Source: SAR86 cluster bacterium (GTDB lineage: Bacteria; Pseudomonadota; Gammaproteobacteria; Pseudomonadales; Pseudohongiellaceae). Taken from it: a stretch of 35,811 nucleotides of DNA. Within the stretch, counting starts at the first letter, position 1. The number at the start of each line of letters is the position of its first letter. The notes under the pieces were generated by a model. The model ran no database searches and was not told the origin of the DNA. It saw nothing but the letters and a program-made list of their open reading frames with translations. The stretch covers positions 93,688-129,498 of the forward strand of contig NVWI01000010.1 in NCBI GenBank assembly GCA_002746215.1, in the 5' to 3' direction. The position numbers and the translations under genes are program-made. Positions 7,057-14,262 of this stretch are shown one piece after another.

Positions 7057-7743
7057 TTAATCTCCAGCAGCCCAACCCGCAAAAAACCACTTACCTGCTC
7101 TTTTTTCAAAAAAACATCGATAGCCGACTGGGCTATTTATCTGGCTAGCAGAAATATTGCCTTTACGCCCATCAGCCAGTTCAATTTCAACCCAAAGAGG
7201 GTTATCAATATTGTCTGGATTTGTGTCAGGCCACCAGTCACTGACCACGACAATAACCTGGCCTAATGTCTCCATGATTCGTCCACCAGGCACATCAACT
7301 ACTTCGGCTGCATTATTAGTAATTGCGCCGGTTGAAAAAATCCAGTCAATTGTTGTAGGCCAATCGTTGGGTTCCTGAGGGTATCTATCGGTATAAGGCG
7401 CTGTGTATTGTGCTTCAACATCGGCTTCAAGCCAATCCTGAGGAGAAAAATAACCGCCTTGTTTTAAAACACTGAGTAAATTTGGACTAATTTGCTCCCA
7501 GAAATCTGCAAGTTCAGCGAGCCCACCAGAGCCACCAAAACCATTCATGACATCATCAATGCTATTTTTAAATATAAACTTAGTGTCATTAGCCTCTATA
7601 GCTTGAATAAATTCAGTTCGAAAATTTAAAAAATCAGAATCTTGCGAAGCTTCATCAAAAGCAGGAAAGGGCATCACCTGAGCAGAAACGTTAATGCTTA
7701 GTAAAATGAAGCCTATTAATGTAAATACTAATTTAAGATGCAT
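7057..7743 (-). CDS. secreted protein of unknown function
   Basis: A 228-residue protein with a clean signal peptide (MHLKLVFTLIGFILLSINVSA, cleavage likely after A21). The mature part begins with acidic helices, has a Gly-rich FGGSGGLAELADF segment, a W/P-rich centre, and a C-terminal half that looks like a small beta domain (IVVVSDWW, WVEIELADGRKGNISAS, GYRCFFEKRAGKWFFAGWAAGD). The closing 'FEKRxGKWxxxxxxAGD' pattern is common at the end of periplasmic SH3-like or NTF2-like proteins, but I cannot place it in a named family. Monocistronic by spacing; a REP-like hairpin lies right after the stop. Confidence 0.75.
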   Translation of the reverse strand: MHLKLVFTLIGFILLSINVSAQVMPFPAFDEASQDSDFLNFRTEFIQAIEANDTKFIFKNSIDDVMNGFGGSGGLAELADFWEQISPNLLSVLKQGGYFSPQDWLEADVEAQYTAPYTDRYPQEPNDWPTTIDWIFSTGAITNNAAEVVDVPGGRIMETLGQVIVVVSDWWPDTNPDNIDNPLWVEIELADGRKGNISASQINSPVGYRCFFEKRAGKWFFAGWAAGD

Positions 7744-7803
7744 AAATAAAATCTTATTGAATATGCCTGTATTATATAACCAAAGGAGCCAGAGTCATTT
7801 AAT

Positions 7804-8082
7804 CTAGGAAAAACTTATCTGTAATTTTTTTCCTGTCACCTGAGCAACATTCGCCAGGGTATTTAAAGTAATGCTGGTGTTTTCTTCATCCAGTAAACGC
7901 TTAAGACCACTACGGCTAGTATGTAGACGTTTGGCTAATTCAGTTTGGCTCAATTTTTGCTCTTCCATGACCTGTTCTAACTGCCAGACAACAACACGTT
8001 TAATAGCTTCAGCTTGGGCTTCTGCCAGCAGGTTTTCCTCATTCAAAAAATCATCAAATTTGCTGCCAATATGCTTGTTCAT
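7804..8082 (-). CDS. XRE/HigA-type antitoxin
   Basis: A 92-residue DNA-binding antitoxin. The helix-turn-helix is at about residues 43-63 (LSQTELAKRLHTSRSGLKRLL), followed by the fourth and fifth helices with SITLNTLANVAQVTGKKLQISF, typical of HigA-like proteins paired with Gp49/RelE-like toxins. It overlaps the toxin stop by four bases and has a strong ribosome site, GGAGG, ending seven bases before the ATG and lying inside the toxin gene. It should repress its own promoter at 8433-8462 and neutralise the upstream toxin. Confidence 0.9.
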   Translation of the reverse strand: MNKHIGSKFDDFLNEENLLAEAQAEAIKRVVVWQLEQVMEEQKLSQTELAKRLHTSRSGLKRLLDEENTSITLNTLANVAQVTGKKLQISFS

Positions 8083-8426
8083 TTTTCACCTCCGAGAATT
8101 AAATCCCGTCTTTTTTTTGCTTTGCTTAAATCATTAACAGGCGTCTTTTGAGTTTTCTTGATAAAGCCATGCAAGAGAACCATTTGGTTTCTATAGACAG
8201 TAAAAAGAACCCTGGAAATGCGTTTGCCTTTCAGAGAGCACCGAACCTCCCAAAGGCTATTGTCCATTTTTCGGACTAGCGGCATGCCCAAAGGCCAACC
8301 AAGTTCTATTGTTTTAATATCTTGACCAATAATTAATCGATCTTGCTTATCTAACGATAGTAACCAATCTTTGACGGGTTCCTTGTCATTGCTGAGTTTA
8401 AAAAAGACAGCAGAAATCACTTTCAT
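8079..8426 (-). CDS. RelE/HigB-like (Gp49 family) toxin
   Basis: A 115-residue toxin from ATG 8426 (MKVISAVFF). Family features are DKEPVKDWLLSL, GWPLGMPLVRKMDNSLWEVRCSL, RISRVLFTVYRNQMVLLHGFIKKTQKTP and a basic C terminus, matching the phage-derived Gp49-like/HigB group of ribosome-dependent mRNA interferases. The frame is open to 8462, but that extension would run through the promoter and operator, so I use the internal ATG. Toxin-first order (higBA-like) with the antitoxin overlapping by ATGA. No Shine-Dalgarno sequence precedes the ATG; the predicted transcript starts at or next to it. Confidence 0.88.
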   Translation of the reverse strand: MKVISAVFFKLSNDKEPVKDWLLSLDKQDRLIIGQDIKTIELGWPLGMPLVRKMDNSLWEVRCSLKGKRISRVLFTVYRNQMVLLHGFIKKTQKTPVNDLSKAKKRRDLILGGEK

Positions 8427-8432
8427 GGGGAA

Positions 8433-8462
8433 ATTGTACCAAAAATGGTACGCATAAGACAA
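8433..8462 (-). promoter_or_regulatory. toxin-antitoxin promoter with palindromic operator
   Basis: On the minus strand, TTGTCT (8457-8462) and TACAAT (8433-8438) are separated by 18 bp and form a good sigma-70-type promoter. A perfect palindrome GTACCA-AAAA-TGGTAC (8436-8451) covers the spacer and most of the -10, the expected place for antitoxin autorepression. The -10 ends six bases before the toxin ATG, which puts the expected transcription start at about the A of the start codon. Confidence 0.65.
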
Positions 8463-8560
8463 ATTATTTTAGGTCATCCTTAGGTCTTAGTTAGCTGCTC
8501 TAAGAAAAAGGGGGCGGGGTGGGAAATCGGACAGTTGCTCAGTCTATCTTCGACAAAGCA

Positions 8561-8935
8561 CTATTGTATCTGTAGCTCCTGCCCATCAGACATTCTTATC
8601 GTTAAGAGACGTATGAGCTTGCGGCCATCTCGCGTGGGGTTGCCTGTGACGGTTATTGTTTGCCCGGACTGCAAGGTGTTTGGTGTGACGCCTTTACGCG
8701 TCAACATACCTGGTGTTGTCGTTTCGACCTCCCACATAACCTGAGACTCATCGCCAAGGGTTTCAACAAGTTGGATATAACTGTGAGGTGCAATGAACCT
8801 GAATGCGGCTACTTCACCTGTTATGGAAATAGTATTCGATACATCAAATAGTGCATTAAAAGAGTGGTGCGCCTGTGCGTTCACGGTCATTGCGAGGAGT
8901 AGAATTGCCCCAATGATTAACTTTAGTTTCGCCAT
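8561..8935 (-). CDS. exported DUF6152 family protein
   Basis: A 124-residue periplasmic protein with signal peptide MAKLKLIIGAILLLAMTVNA-QA and likely cleavage after A22, so that the mature protein starts HHSF. The rest is a small beta-barrel-like domain: SITGEVAAFRFIAPHSYIQL, WEVETTTPGMLTRKG, GQTITVTGNPTRDGRKLIRL. This matches DUF6152, function unknown. The exposed N-terminal His-His and the IAPHSY histidine could bind a metal, which is inference. The gene follows a larger secreted protein on the same strand with a 36-bp gap, a pairing I have seen for this family. Confidence 0.85.
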   Translation of the reverse strand: MAKLKLIIGAILLLAMTVNAQAHHSFNALFDVSNTISITGEVAAFRFIAPHSYIQLVETLGDESQVMWEVETTTPGMLTRKGVTPNTLQSGQTITVTGNPTRDGRKLIRLLTIRMSDGQELQIQ

Positions 8936-8971
8936 AGTTGTTCTCTTTTTACACTCTTTCTATTTTGCTTT

Positions 8972-9619
8972 CTAAAAACGGCTATCAGCCGGATCGCATA
9001 CGGATTCAAAAATCATACCTTCAGGATCAAGTTCCCAGGTAAAACTACGGGGCCAGGGGTTTGCGAAAGTTTGTGGTGCTGTGATCTCGACATCTGCTTC
9101 AAGCCCACCGTCTTCGCTTAGGCGATAGCGCTCGGTGACAGTGACATCACCATATTGTCTCAGACCCGCACCACTAAGTAGCCCTGCGGCAACGCTATTT
9201 GTTTCAATAACAAGCTCATTCTGTTCCCAGTGCCCCAAGGAATATCCCACGCGACTTGGTGGTAGGTATGCAGGGGGTTCTCTGTCATCCATATAAATGC
9301 GACGAATCATCCCGAAAGATTCATATAAAAATACAATCATTGCGTCCGTTTGAACAATTTCAAAGGGATATATGATGAGACCGCTACGTGGAAATCCCGG
9401 CATGACACAGCGTATGTTGGGGTCGCTTAAGGGGTCGAAAGTTTCAATATCTGCCTGTGCTTGTGATGTTAGAGCAGGCATGTTGGCTGTGATGATGCTA
9501 CGTGGCGTGGTTGCGAGCCAGACGCCACTCATGTCGGGGGCATCTTGAGCGAGTAATTGAGTGTTTGCAAAAAAGACTGAGCAGGTGAAAAACAGGGCAA
9601 GTTTCCATTTCTGTCTCAT
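8972..9619 (-). CDS. secreted protein, companion of DUF6152
   Basis: A 215-residue exported protein starting at ATG 9619 (MRQKWKLALFFTCSVFF; cleavage after about A24, LLA-QDA). The frame opens at 9676, but the upstream 19 residues would displace the signal peptide. The mature part begins DMSGVWLATTPRS, a pattern seen at the start of many secreted 'SGVW' proteins. Later come RRIYMDDREPP, SLGHWEQNELVIETN, and VTERYRLSEDGGLEADVEITAP. These resemble the repeat-like beta unit of uncharacterised proteins found with DUF6152 in marine proteobacteria. Probably co-transcribed with the DUF6152 gene. Function unknown. Confidence 0.75.
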   Translation of the reverse strand: MRQKWKLALFFTCSVFFANTQLLAQDAPDMSGVWLATTPRSIITANMPALTSQAQADIETFDPLSDPNIRCVMPGFPRSGLIIYPFEIVQTDAMIVFLYESFGMIRRIYMDDREPPAYLPPSRVGYSLGHWEQNELVIETNSVAAGLLSGAGLRQYGDVTVTERYRLSEDGGLEADVEITAPQTFANPWPRSFTWELDPEGMIFESVCDPADSRF

Positions 9620-9756
9620 ATGTTTACCCAAAAAGTAAAACCTGAATAATTGAAGCATTTGACTAATTTCATTCAATTTTAATAAAGAAAGTAGTTTATA
9701 ACGAAAGTTTCTTTAAAAGACATTTTTATTTCTACTCTAGCCCCTTTACTTAGAAC

Positions 9757-10797
9757 TTATCTGCCTTTTAATTTAAGCGATTCTTTTACTACTTTTTTAT
9801 GGAAACGGACGGTCTTTTTGTCAGTACTTCGGCGTTCAGAAATACTGGCCGCATTGAATGCTTGCTCACGTGATAACTTCAAAAAATTGTTCAAGCGGCG
9901 CTCATCAAGTTCACCACTCTGCAGAGCGTTCCTAACTTTACAACCGGGTTCACTTTCATGTTGGCAATCACTAAATTTACAATTTTTTGACAGCGCGTCG
10001 ATATCAGCAAAGGCTTCAGTCACACCATCTTCATAACCACTTAGCTGAATTTCTCGCATACCTGGCGTGTCAATAATCATGGCGCCTTCCTGCATGGCTA
10101 GCAAGGAACGTCGGGTAGTGGTATGTCGACCCTTGGCATCGTCTTCACGAATAGCCTTGGTCAGCTGGGCTTCTAAACCTAATAGGTTATTTGTCAGGGT
10201 AGATTTGCCGGAGCCTGAAGAGCCTAACATGACAATAGTTCTACCAGTTTGGCACCAAGGATGTAGTGCTGACACACTGGAAGAGTCAAGGCCATTAATC
10301 AACTCAACACAAAGCGAAGAGTTTAGGTTTTGCACTTGATCTTTATAGTTTTCAGGCTCAGGACATAAATCAAGTTTGCTCAAGACGATAACCGGCTCGG
10401 CGCCTGCTTCATAAACCAGGCTCAGGTAGCGTTCTATTCTATTTAGATTGAAATCCTGATTAAGCGAACAAACAATAAAAGCAGTATCAACATTTGTAGC
10501 AATGAGTTGTTCTGAATTTTTAGCACCTGCCGCTTTTCTTCGGAAGCAGCTTTGCCGATCAAGCACTCTGGAAAAAATTTCAGATTCATCAAGCAGTATC
10601 CAGTCGCCTACGGTAAAAGGTGGCATTGTCTTAGTTATATTTAATATTTTTATACCGGTTTCTGTCGCAACTTCAATAATCGTTTTATGTTGTTCAATTA
10701 TTCGAGCAGGTTTGGATGAGCCTAATTCCTCTAAAAGTAATTGTTGTTGAAAAAATGGTTGCCAGCCTAATTTGGCTAATGATGTCTTGTGGTTCAC
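9757..10797 (-). CDS. rsgA: ribosome small-subunit-dependent GTPase RsgA
   Basis: A circularly permuted GTPase that acts late in 30S maturation. From GTG 10797 (346 residues) it has an N-terminal OB-fold with LGWQPFFQQQL, the G4 motif SKLD (140-143), the P-loop GSSGSGKST (192-200), G3 DTPG (243-246) and the zinc cluster C273-x4-C278-x-H280-x5-C286, all complete. The longer frame (to 10851) is less likely because AGGGG lies six bases before the GTG and homologues begin near LGWQPFFQQQL. It resembles the second, YloQ-like RsgA copy of some proteobacteria. The housekeeping copy may lie elsewhere. A possible leader with a 16-codon reading frame precedes it. Confidence 0.93.
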   Translation of the reverse strand: MNHKTSLAKLGWQPFFQQQLLLEELGSSKPARIIEQHKTIIEVATETGIKILNITKTMPPFTVGDWILLDESEIFSRVLDRQSCFRRKAAGAKNSEQLIATNVDTAFIVCSLNQDFNLNRIERYLSLVYEAGAEPVIVLSKLDLCPEPENYKDQVQNLNSSLCVELINGLDSSSVSALHPWCQTGRTIVMLGSSGSGKSTLTNNLLGLEAQLTKAIREDDAKGRHTTTRRSLLAMQEGAMIIDTPGMREIQLSGYEDGVTEAFADIDALSKNCKFSDCQHESEPGCKVRNALQSGELDERRLNNFLKLSREQAFNAASISERRSTDKKTVRFHKKVVKESLKLKGR

Positions 10798-11204
10798 GAT
10801 AAACCCCTGACGTATGTGCACCATTAATTGTGCTATAAACAGACATAACAATTAACGGTGCGTCAATAATAGATAGGGCTATTTGCCCCGGCGTAGTAAT
10901 AAAGTTAGCGCCGGGCTACGTGAACGATTGAGGTGAGATTGAACACTAACCTGAAACGTTTACCCAGCTAGGCGTTAATAGGGTTATTACAATCATGTTT
11001 TGCTCTCCTTATGTGTTCGAAGTGTTAATGTACTCGCCCTTAAATCTTTGTTTTATGAATTAATTCATAAAGGTGCTATAAGAAACTATATTGAAATACT
11101 CAATAAGCTTAAATGATAATACCGATATATAACTTACTTTAGTGCAGGGGCAGCGATAAGATATCATCTGTTCAGCAATTCACCCACTATTTAATGAGGA
11201 AAAA
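10798..11204. other. divergent intergenic region, rsgA / NIPSNAP
   Basis: About 400 bases without a long gene. They contain a 7-bp GC-rich hairpin (CCCGGCG 10887-10893 / CGCCGGG 10909-10915, 15-nt loop), a minus-strand mini-frame at 10946-10996 and an AT-rich stretch (11040-11130) likely to hold the divergent promoters. The ribosome site GAGG at 11192-11195 serves the plus-strand gene. I see no riboswitch I can name. Confidence 0.5.
10946..10996 (-). CDS. possible 16-codon leader peptide upstream of rsgA
   Basis: Starting at ATG 10996, the frame reads MIVITLLTPSWVNVSG and stops at TAG. AAGGAG lies eight bases before the ATG, the best ribosome site in this region. The GC-rich hairpin at 10887-10915 follows about 30 nt after the stop, and rsgA starts about 150 nt after it. 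That order (good ribosome site, tiny frame, hairpin, gene) suits a translated leader or attenuator, but a chance frame of this size is easy to get. Low confidence. Confidence 0.25.
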   Translation of the reverse strand: MIVITLLTPSWVNVSG

Positions 11205-11594
11205 ATGAATATAAAAAAAATAATATCAACTAGTCTATTCGCTTTGATATTAACTGCTCCTTTGACGCAGGCTGAGGTCTATGAGTTAAGAACTTATACT
11301 ACCCATGAAGGCCGTCTTGATGATTTGTTAGCCCGATTTGAAAATCACACCGTTGGCCTGTTTGAAATGCATGGTCTGCGTAACGTGGCTTATTGGGTGC
11401 CCCAGGACCAGGCTGACACCTTAATCTATATTATTGCGCATCCGGATAGAGAATCTGCCACTGCTAACTGGGATGCTTTTAGAAATAATCCTGAGTGGGT
11501 ACAAGCCCGAGCAGAATCACGAGAAAATGGCGCATTAGTTAAAGGGATTGTTTCAGTTTATATGGAAGCAACGCCTTGGTCGCCTATGCAATAG
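11205..11594 (+). CDS. exported NIPSNAP family protein
   Basis: A 129-residue protein with a signal peptide (cleavage after about A23, TQA-EVYELR) followed by one NIPSNAP domain (ferredoxin-like dimeric alpha/beta barrel): YELRTYTTHEGRLDDLLARF, HTVGLFEMHGLRNVAYWVP, IIAHPDRESATANWDAF, NNPEWVQA. The export signal is notable, as the family is usually cytosolic or mitochondrial; exported single-domain versions do occur in marine bacteria. The start ATG follows GAGG with a good spacing. The next gene, an exported methyltransferase-like protein, is 105 bp downstream with its own ribosome site. Function unknown. Confidence 0.9.
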   Translation: MNIKKIISTSLFALILTAPLTQAEVYELRTYTTHEGRLDDLLARFENHTVGLFEMHGLRNVAYWVPQDQADTLIYIIAHPDRESATANWDAFRNNPEWVQARAESRENGALVKGIVSVYMEATPWSPMQ

Positions 11595-11699
11595 AGTAAG
11601 TACATAGCAGTAGCTTTCATAACCTTTAAATGGAATAAGACAAGAAGCTATAATGCTTTTTTATGGCGAATTACTTGTTAAAAAAATCCGGAGAATAGA

Positions 11700-12458
11700 A
11701 TGACGATTAATAAAAGAAGTGTACGTTTATTTGTACTGGTGCTGTTTGGTTTTGGTATTTCCTACCAAGCAGTTGCCCAGGAATACAGGGCCCCAGCTAA
11801 TACGCCTGTGCATATAAGCAATGCGGTTGAATCGAATGATAGAAGTGATGAAGAGACTGCGCGTGATGCCAATCGTTTACCGGCTGAAATTTTAACCTTA
11901 GTTGATTTAAATGAAGGCGATACTGTTATTGAGCTGTCAGTCTTGGGTCAGTATTACTCGAATATCATTGTCAATGCTATTGGTTCTAACGGTAGCCTTC
12001 ATATGTATGATTTAGTGGCCTTTGAAGATTTTGGTGCAGAAGCCGGCAATGCTTTTGCAGCAGCACATGCCAATGTGGAATATAGCCTACAAGATTACGA
12101 TGCCGCCGATTATCCAAATGGTGCGGATGCTGCGTATCTCATTCTTGGCTACCATGACCTGCCGGCGCGAGGTAATGATACTGCGGGAATGAATAATATG
12201 TTGTATGCAGCACTAAGGCCTGGTGGCAAGTTCCTTATCATTGATCATAAGGCTCAGGATGGTACAGGCTGGAGTGTCGCAGAGACTATTCACCGTATCG
12301 ATAGTAATACAATCATTGAAGAAGTCACTGCTGCTGGTTTTGAATTAATTGCAGATAGTTCTTTGTTAGCTCATCCCGAAGATAGTAAAGATGCCAATCC
12401 TTTTGGATTGGCTGGGCTTACTGATAGAACGGTATTGGTTTTTCAAAAACCATTCTAA
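11700..12458 (+). CDS. exported methyltransferase-like protein (COG4798 type), degenerate SAM motif
   Basis: A 252-residue protein with a signal peptide ending at about A26 (AVA-QEY). The body follows predicted exported methyltransferases of the COG4798 group: SDEETARDANRLPAEIL, GDTVIEL, AAYLILGYHDLP, ALRPGGKFLIIDHKA, HRIDSNTIIEEVTAAGFELIADSSLL. Motif I is odd. Where relatives have a Gly-rich turn such as PGGGYYT, this protein has ELSVLGQYYS (about 78-87), so SAM binding is doubtful. It may be an inactive or repurposed member. GGAG precedes the ATG by seven bases. A strong terminator follows the stop. Periplasmic SAM supply is itself unexplained for this family. Confidence 0.8.
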   Translation: MTINKRSVRLFVLVLFGFGISYQAVAQEYRAPANTPVHISNAVESNDRSDEETARDANRLPAEILTLVDLNEGDTVIELSVLGQYYSNIIVNAIGSNGSLHMYDLVAFEDFGAEAGNAFAAAHANVEYSLQDYDAADYPNGADAAYLILGYHDLPARGNDTAGMNNMLYAALRPGGKFLIIDHKAQDGTGWSVAETIHRIDSNTIIEEVTAAGFELIADSSLLAHPEDSKDANPFGLAGLTDRTVLVFQKPF

Positions 12459-12477
12459 GAAGTTTTATAGTAGGAAC

Positions 12478-12507
12478 AAAAAGCCCCGAATTTACGGGGC
12501 TTTTTTA
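12478..12507 (+). terminator. rho-independent terminator
   Basis: An 11-bp stem AAAAAGCCCCG (12478-12488) / CGGGGCTTTTT (12495-12505) with loop AATTTA is followed by T. It lies 20 bases after the methyltransferase-like gene. The A-run on the other side lets it also stop transcription of the convergent FMN-protein gene. Confidence 0.9.
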
Positions 12508-12541
12508 TATGAGCTTTTTATTTTAGTTTTTAAAAGAATGA

Positions 12542-13195
12542 TTAATCATCCCTTTTTTCATATTTTTGCAATTCTTCAAGTGTGATCGTGCCGCCTTGTC
12601 CGTCTGCTTTACCTTGATCTTTAGAAGGCAGCATTTCTTGAAATAAATCTAATTTTTTCCATTGCGGTAAAGGTGTCTCGGTATCTTTTTGCGGAACATA
12701 CTCTGAGGTTTCAACTCTTTTATATTTATGAATGTAGCGCGGGCAATTAATCCATATTTCAGTCGTTTTTATTCTTACGATGAGTTGAGCTTCTTCATAC
12801 TCCGTTAATAAAGGATCATCATTTGAGACGGTCGCTTCGCCATATATTCTTAAGCGGTGAGGGTTTTCAAAATCAATGAATAATATGCCAACTTTATTGT
12901 TGATGGTTATATTGCCTGCCGAAAGAAACATGCCGTTGCCATCATAGCTTGGAAAAGCCAGCGTATTTTTATCGACTACTTTAACAAGACCTTTCTCGCC
13001 ACCTTTATAGGAAACAGAGGGTCTGCCCAAATGATCGACAGTGCTGATGAAAAACATATCCCGGCTTTCTATAAAGGCTTTTTCTTCATCAGTGATTTCA
13101 GAATGAACAATAACGCTCTCTACTGAGTCTGCTAATTTTCGGGTTTCAAATTCGTCCTGAAAACCTCTGTGTTGTTCACCGTAGAGTTTGCTCAT
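12542..13195 (-). CDS. pyridoxamine 5'-phosphate oxidase family (FMN split-barrel) protein
   Basis: A 217-residue cytosolic flavoprotein-type barrel. Family features are FIESRDMFFISTVDHLGRPSVSYKGG (residues about 41-66), LAFPSYDGNGMFLSAGNI, VGILFIDFENPHRLRIYGEA and IWINCPRYIH. These match the PNPOx-like group often annotated as FMN-binding pyridoxamine oxidase-related proteins, not the biosynthetic PdxH, whose C-terminal PLP motif is missing. An AGGTG precedes the ATG. The reaction is not predictable; many relatives reduce or bind flavin, F420 or haem. It stands alone, downstream of the nitrile hydratase operon on the same strand with a 136-bp gap. Confidence 0.88.
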   Translation of the reverse strand: MSKLYGEQHRGFQDEFETRKLADSVESVIVHSEITDEEKAFIESRDMFFISTVDHLGRPSVSYKGGEKGLVKVVDKNTLAFPSYDGNGMFLSAGNITINNKVGILFIDFENPHRLRIYGEATVSNDDPLLTEYEEAQLIVRIKTTEIWINCPRYIHKYKRVETSEYVPQKDTETPLPQWKKLDLFQEMLPSKDQGKADGQGGTITLEELQKYEKRDD

Positions 13196-13331
13196 ATCAA
13201 CACCTGAAATTATTGATTAAAAAATGTAAAAAAATAATTTTATAGAGATATCTGTAAGCTTTTCTTTCTAAATGACATCAAGCTATAAGCAGAAATTAAG
13301 CAAATAAAAATACTAGAAGATTAAAAGTAAT

Positions 13332-13625
13332 TTATGCTTTCGCCAGTTTTTTTTCCAATAAATTTTCTAGAGAAACTAACCAGCTTTCGAAATAACCTCT
13401 GCTGGGATGAAGCGGGTTATCGCCTTCAGCGTCTTTAATCGAGGAAATTAATTCACGTTGAAACTCTGCCCAATCAAAGAGGCCTTGGTTTGCAAGGCTT
13501 ACTGCAATCGCGAAAGATTTGCGTTCCCAGTCATCATGGAAAACCATTTCACCATTTTTACGCGGCAGGGTGGCTGCCCCATTCATTTCGGCAATTTCTG
13601 GCTTAGCTATGCGTTCTTCATTCAT
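13332..13625 (-). CDS. nitrile hydratase accessory (activator) protein
   Basis: A 97-residue protein homologous to the N-terminal part of nitrile hydratase beta (FHDDWERKSFAIAVSL here, FHADWERKVFTMNIAT in beta), the hallmark of the small activator that carries cobalt into the alpha subunit by subunit exchange. Other features are LFDWAEFQRELISSI and YFESWLVSLENLL. Its ATG overlaps the alpha stop by four bases (ATGA), so translation is coupled. It is the last gene of the beta-alpha-activator operon. Confidence 0.9.
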   Translation of the reverse strand: MNEERIAKPEIAEMNGAATLPRKNGEMVFHDDWERKSFAIAVSLANQGLFDWAEFQRELISSIKDAEGDNPLHPSRGYFESWLVSLENLLEKKLAKA

Positions 13626-14257
13626 GGCGCAGAGACCTTAGTGACACCAATCATGGAGTCTCTTTCAACTATAGCTGCTAGTTCGCTTTCACTAAGGTTT
13701 TCAGTGCCTTCAGGGCGCTCAGGAATCACCAGATAACGAATTTCAGCACTACTGTCCCAGACCCGAACCTCAACATCATCTGCCAGGGTGGTACCGAATT
13801 CTGCTAGTACTTTTCTGGGTTCGATAACAACTTTTGAACGATAGGCAAAACTTTTATACCAGGCTGGTGGTAGCCCGAGTACCGGCCAGGGATAACAAGA
13901 GCATAGGGTACAGACCACAATATTATGAATTTCTGGGGTATTTTCCACTGCGACCATATGTTCGCCCTGGAGCCCACCATAACCCAGTTCGGCTATTGCA
14001 GACGTGGCATTTTCAAATAAGCGCTTTTTAAAGTCAGGATCAATCCAGGCGCGAGCAACGACGTTGGCGCCATTCATTGGGCCGAGGTCGTTCTCATAAA
14101 TATCGGTTAATTTATCGAGGGCGTCCTGAGAGACCAGGCCTTTCTCTAGTAAAAGTGCCTCCATCTTATTAACGCGCTCGGTAAGTGCCTTATTCTCGGC
14201 GTCGTCACGAGCACTTTCATGATAGGGATTGGGGGTGTCATGGTTATGTGTAGTCAT
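13622..14257 (-). CDS. nthA: nitrile hydratase, alpha subunit, cobalt type
   Basis: The catalytic subunit that hydrates nitriles to amides. From ATG 14257 (211 residues), the metal-claw motif C116-T-L-C119-S-C121 lies in VCTLCSCYPWPVLGLPPAWYKS. Threonine in CTLCSC marks the non-corrin cobalt form (iron enzymes have CSLCSC). The two outer cysteines of the claw are normally oxidised to sulfinate and sulfenate. Other features are LVSQDALDKLTDIYENDLGP, GANVVARAWIDPDFKKRL, and VRVWDSSAEIRYLVIPERP. The frame opens at 14299 inside beta, but ATG 14257 starts just after the beta stop with AAGG upstream. Complete; partners on both sides. Confidence 0.96.
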   Translation of the reverse strand: MTTHNHDTPNPYHESARDDAENKALTERVNKMEALLLEKGLVSQDALDKLTDIYENDLGPMNGANVVARAWIDPDFKKRLFENATSAIAELGYGGLQGEHMVAVENTPEIHNIVVCTLCSCYPWPVLGLPPAWYKSFAYRSKVVIEPRKVLAEFGTTLADDVEVRVWDSSAEIRYLVIPERPEGTENLSESELAAIVERDSMIGVTKVSAP

Positions 14258-14262
14258 TTTTT

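Noticed and set aside
8427-8462. Longer N terminus of the toxin
   Set aside because: It would run across the promoter and operator, and homologous toxins begin near MKVISAVFF.
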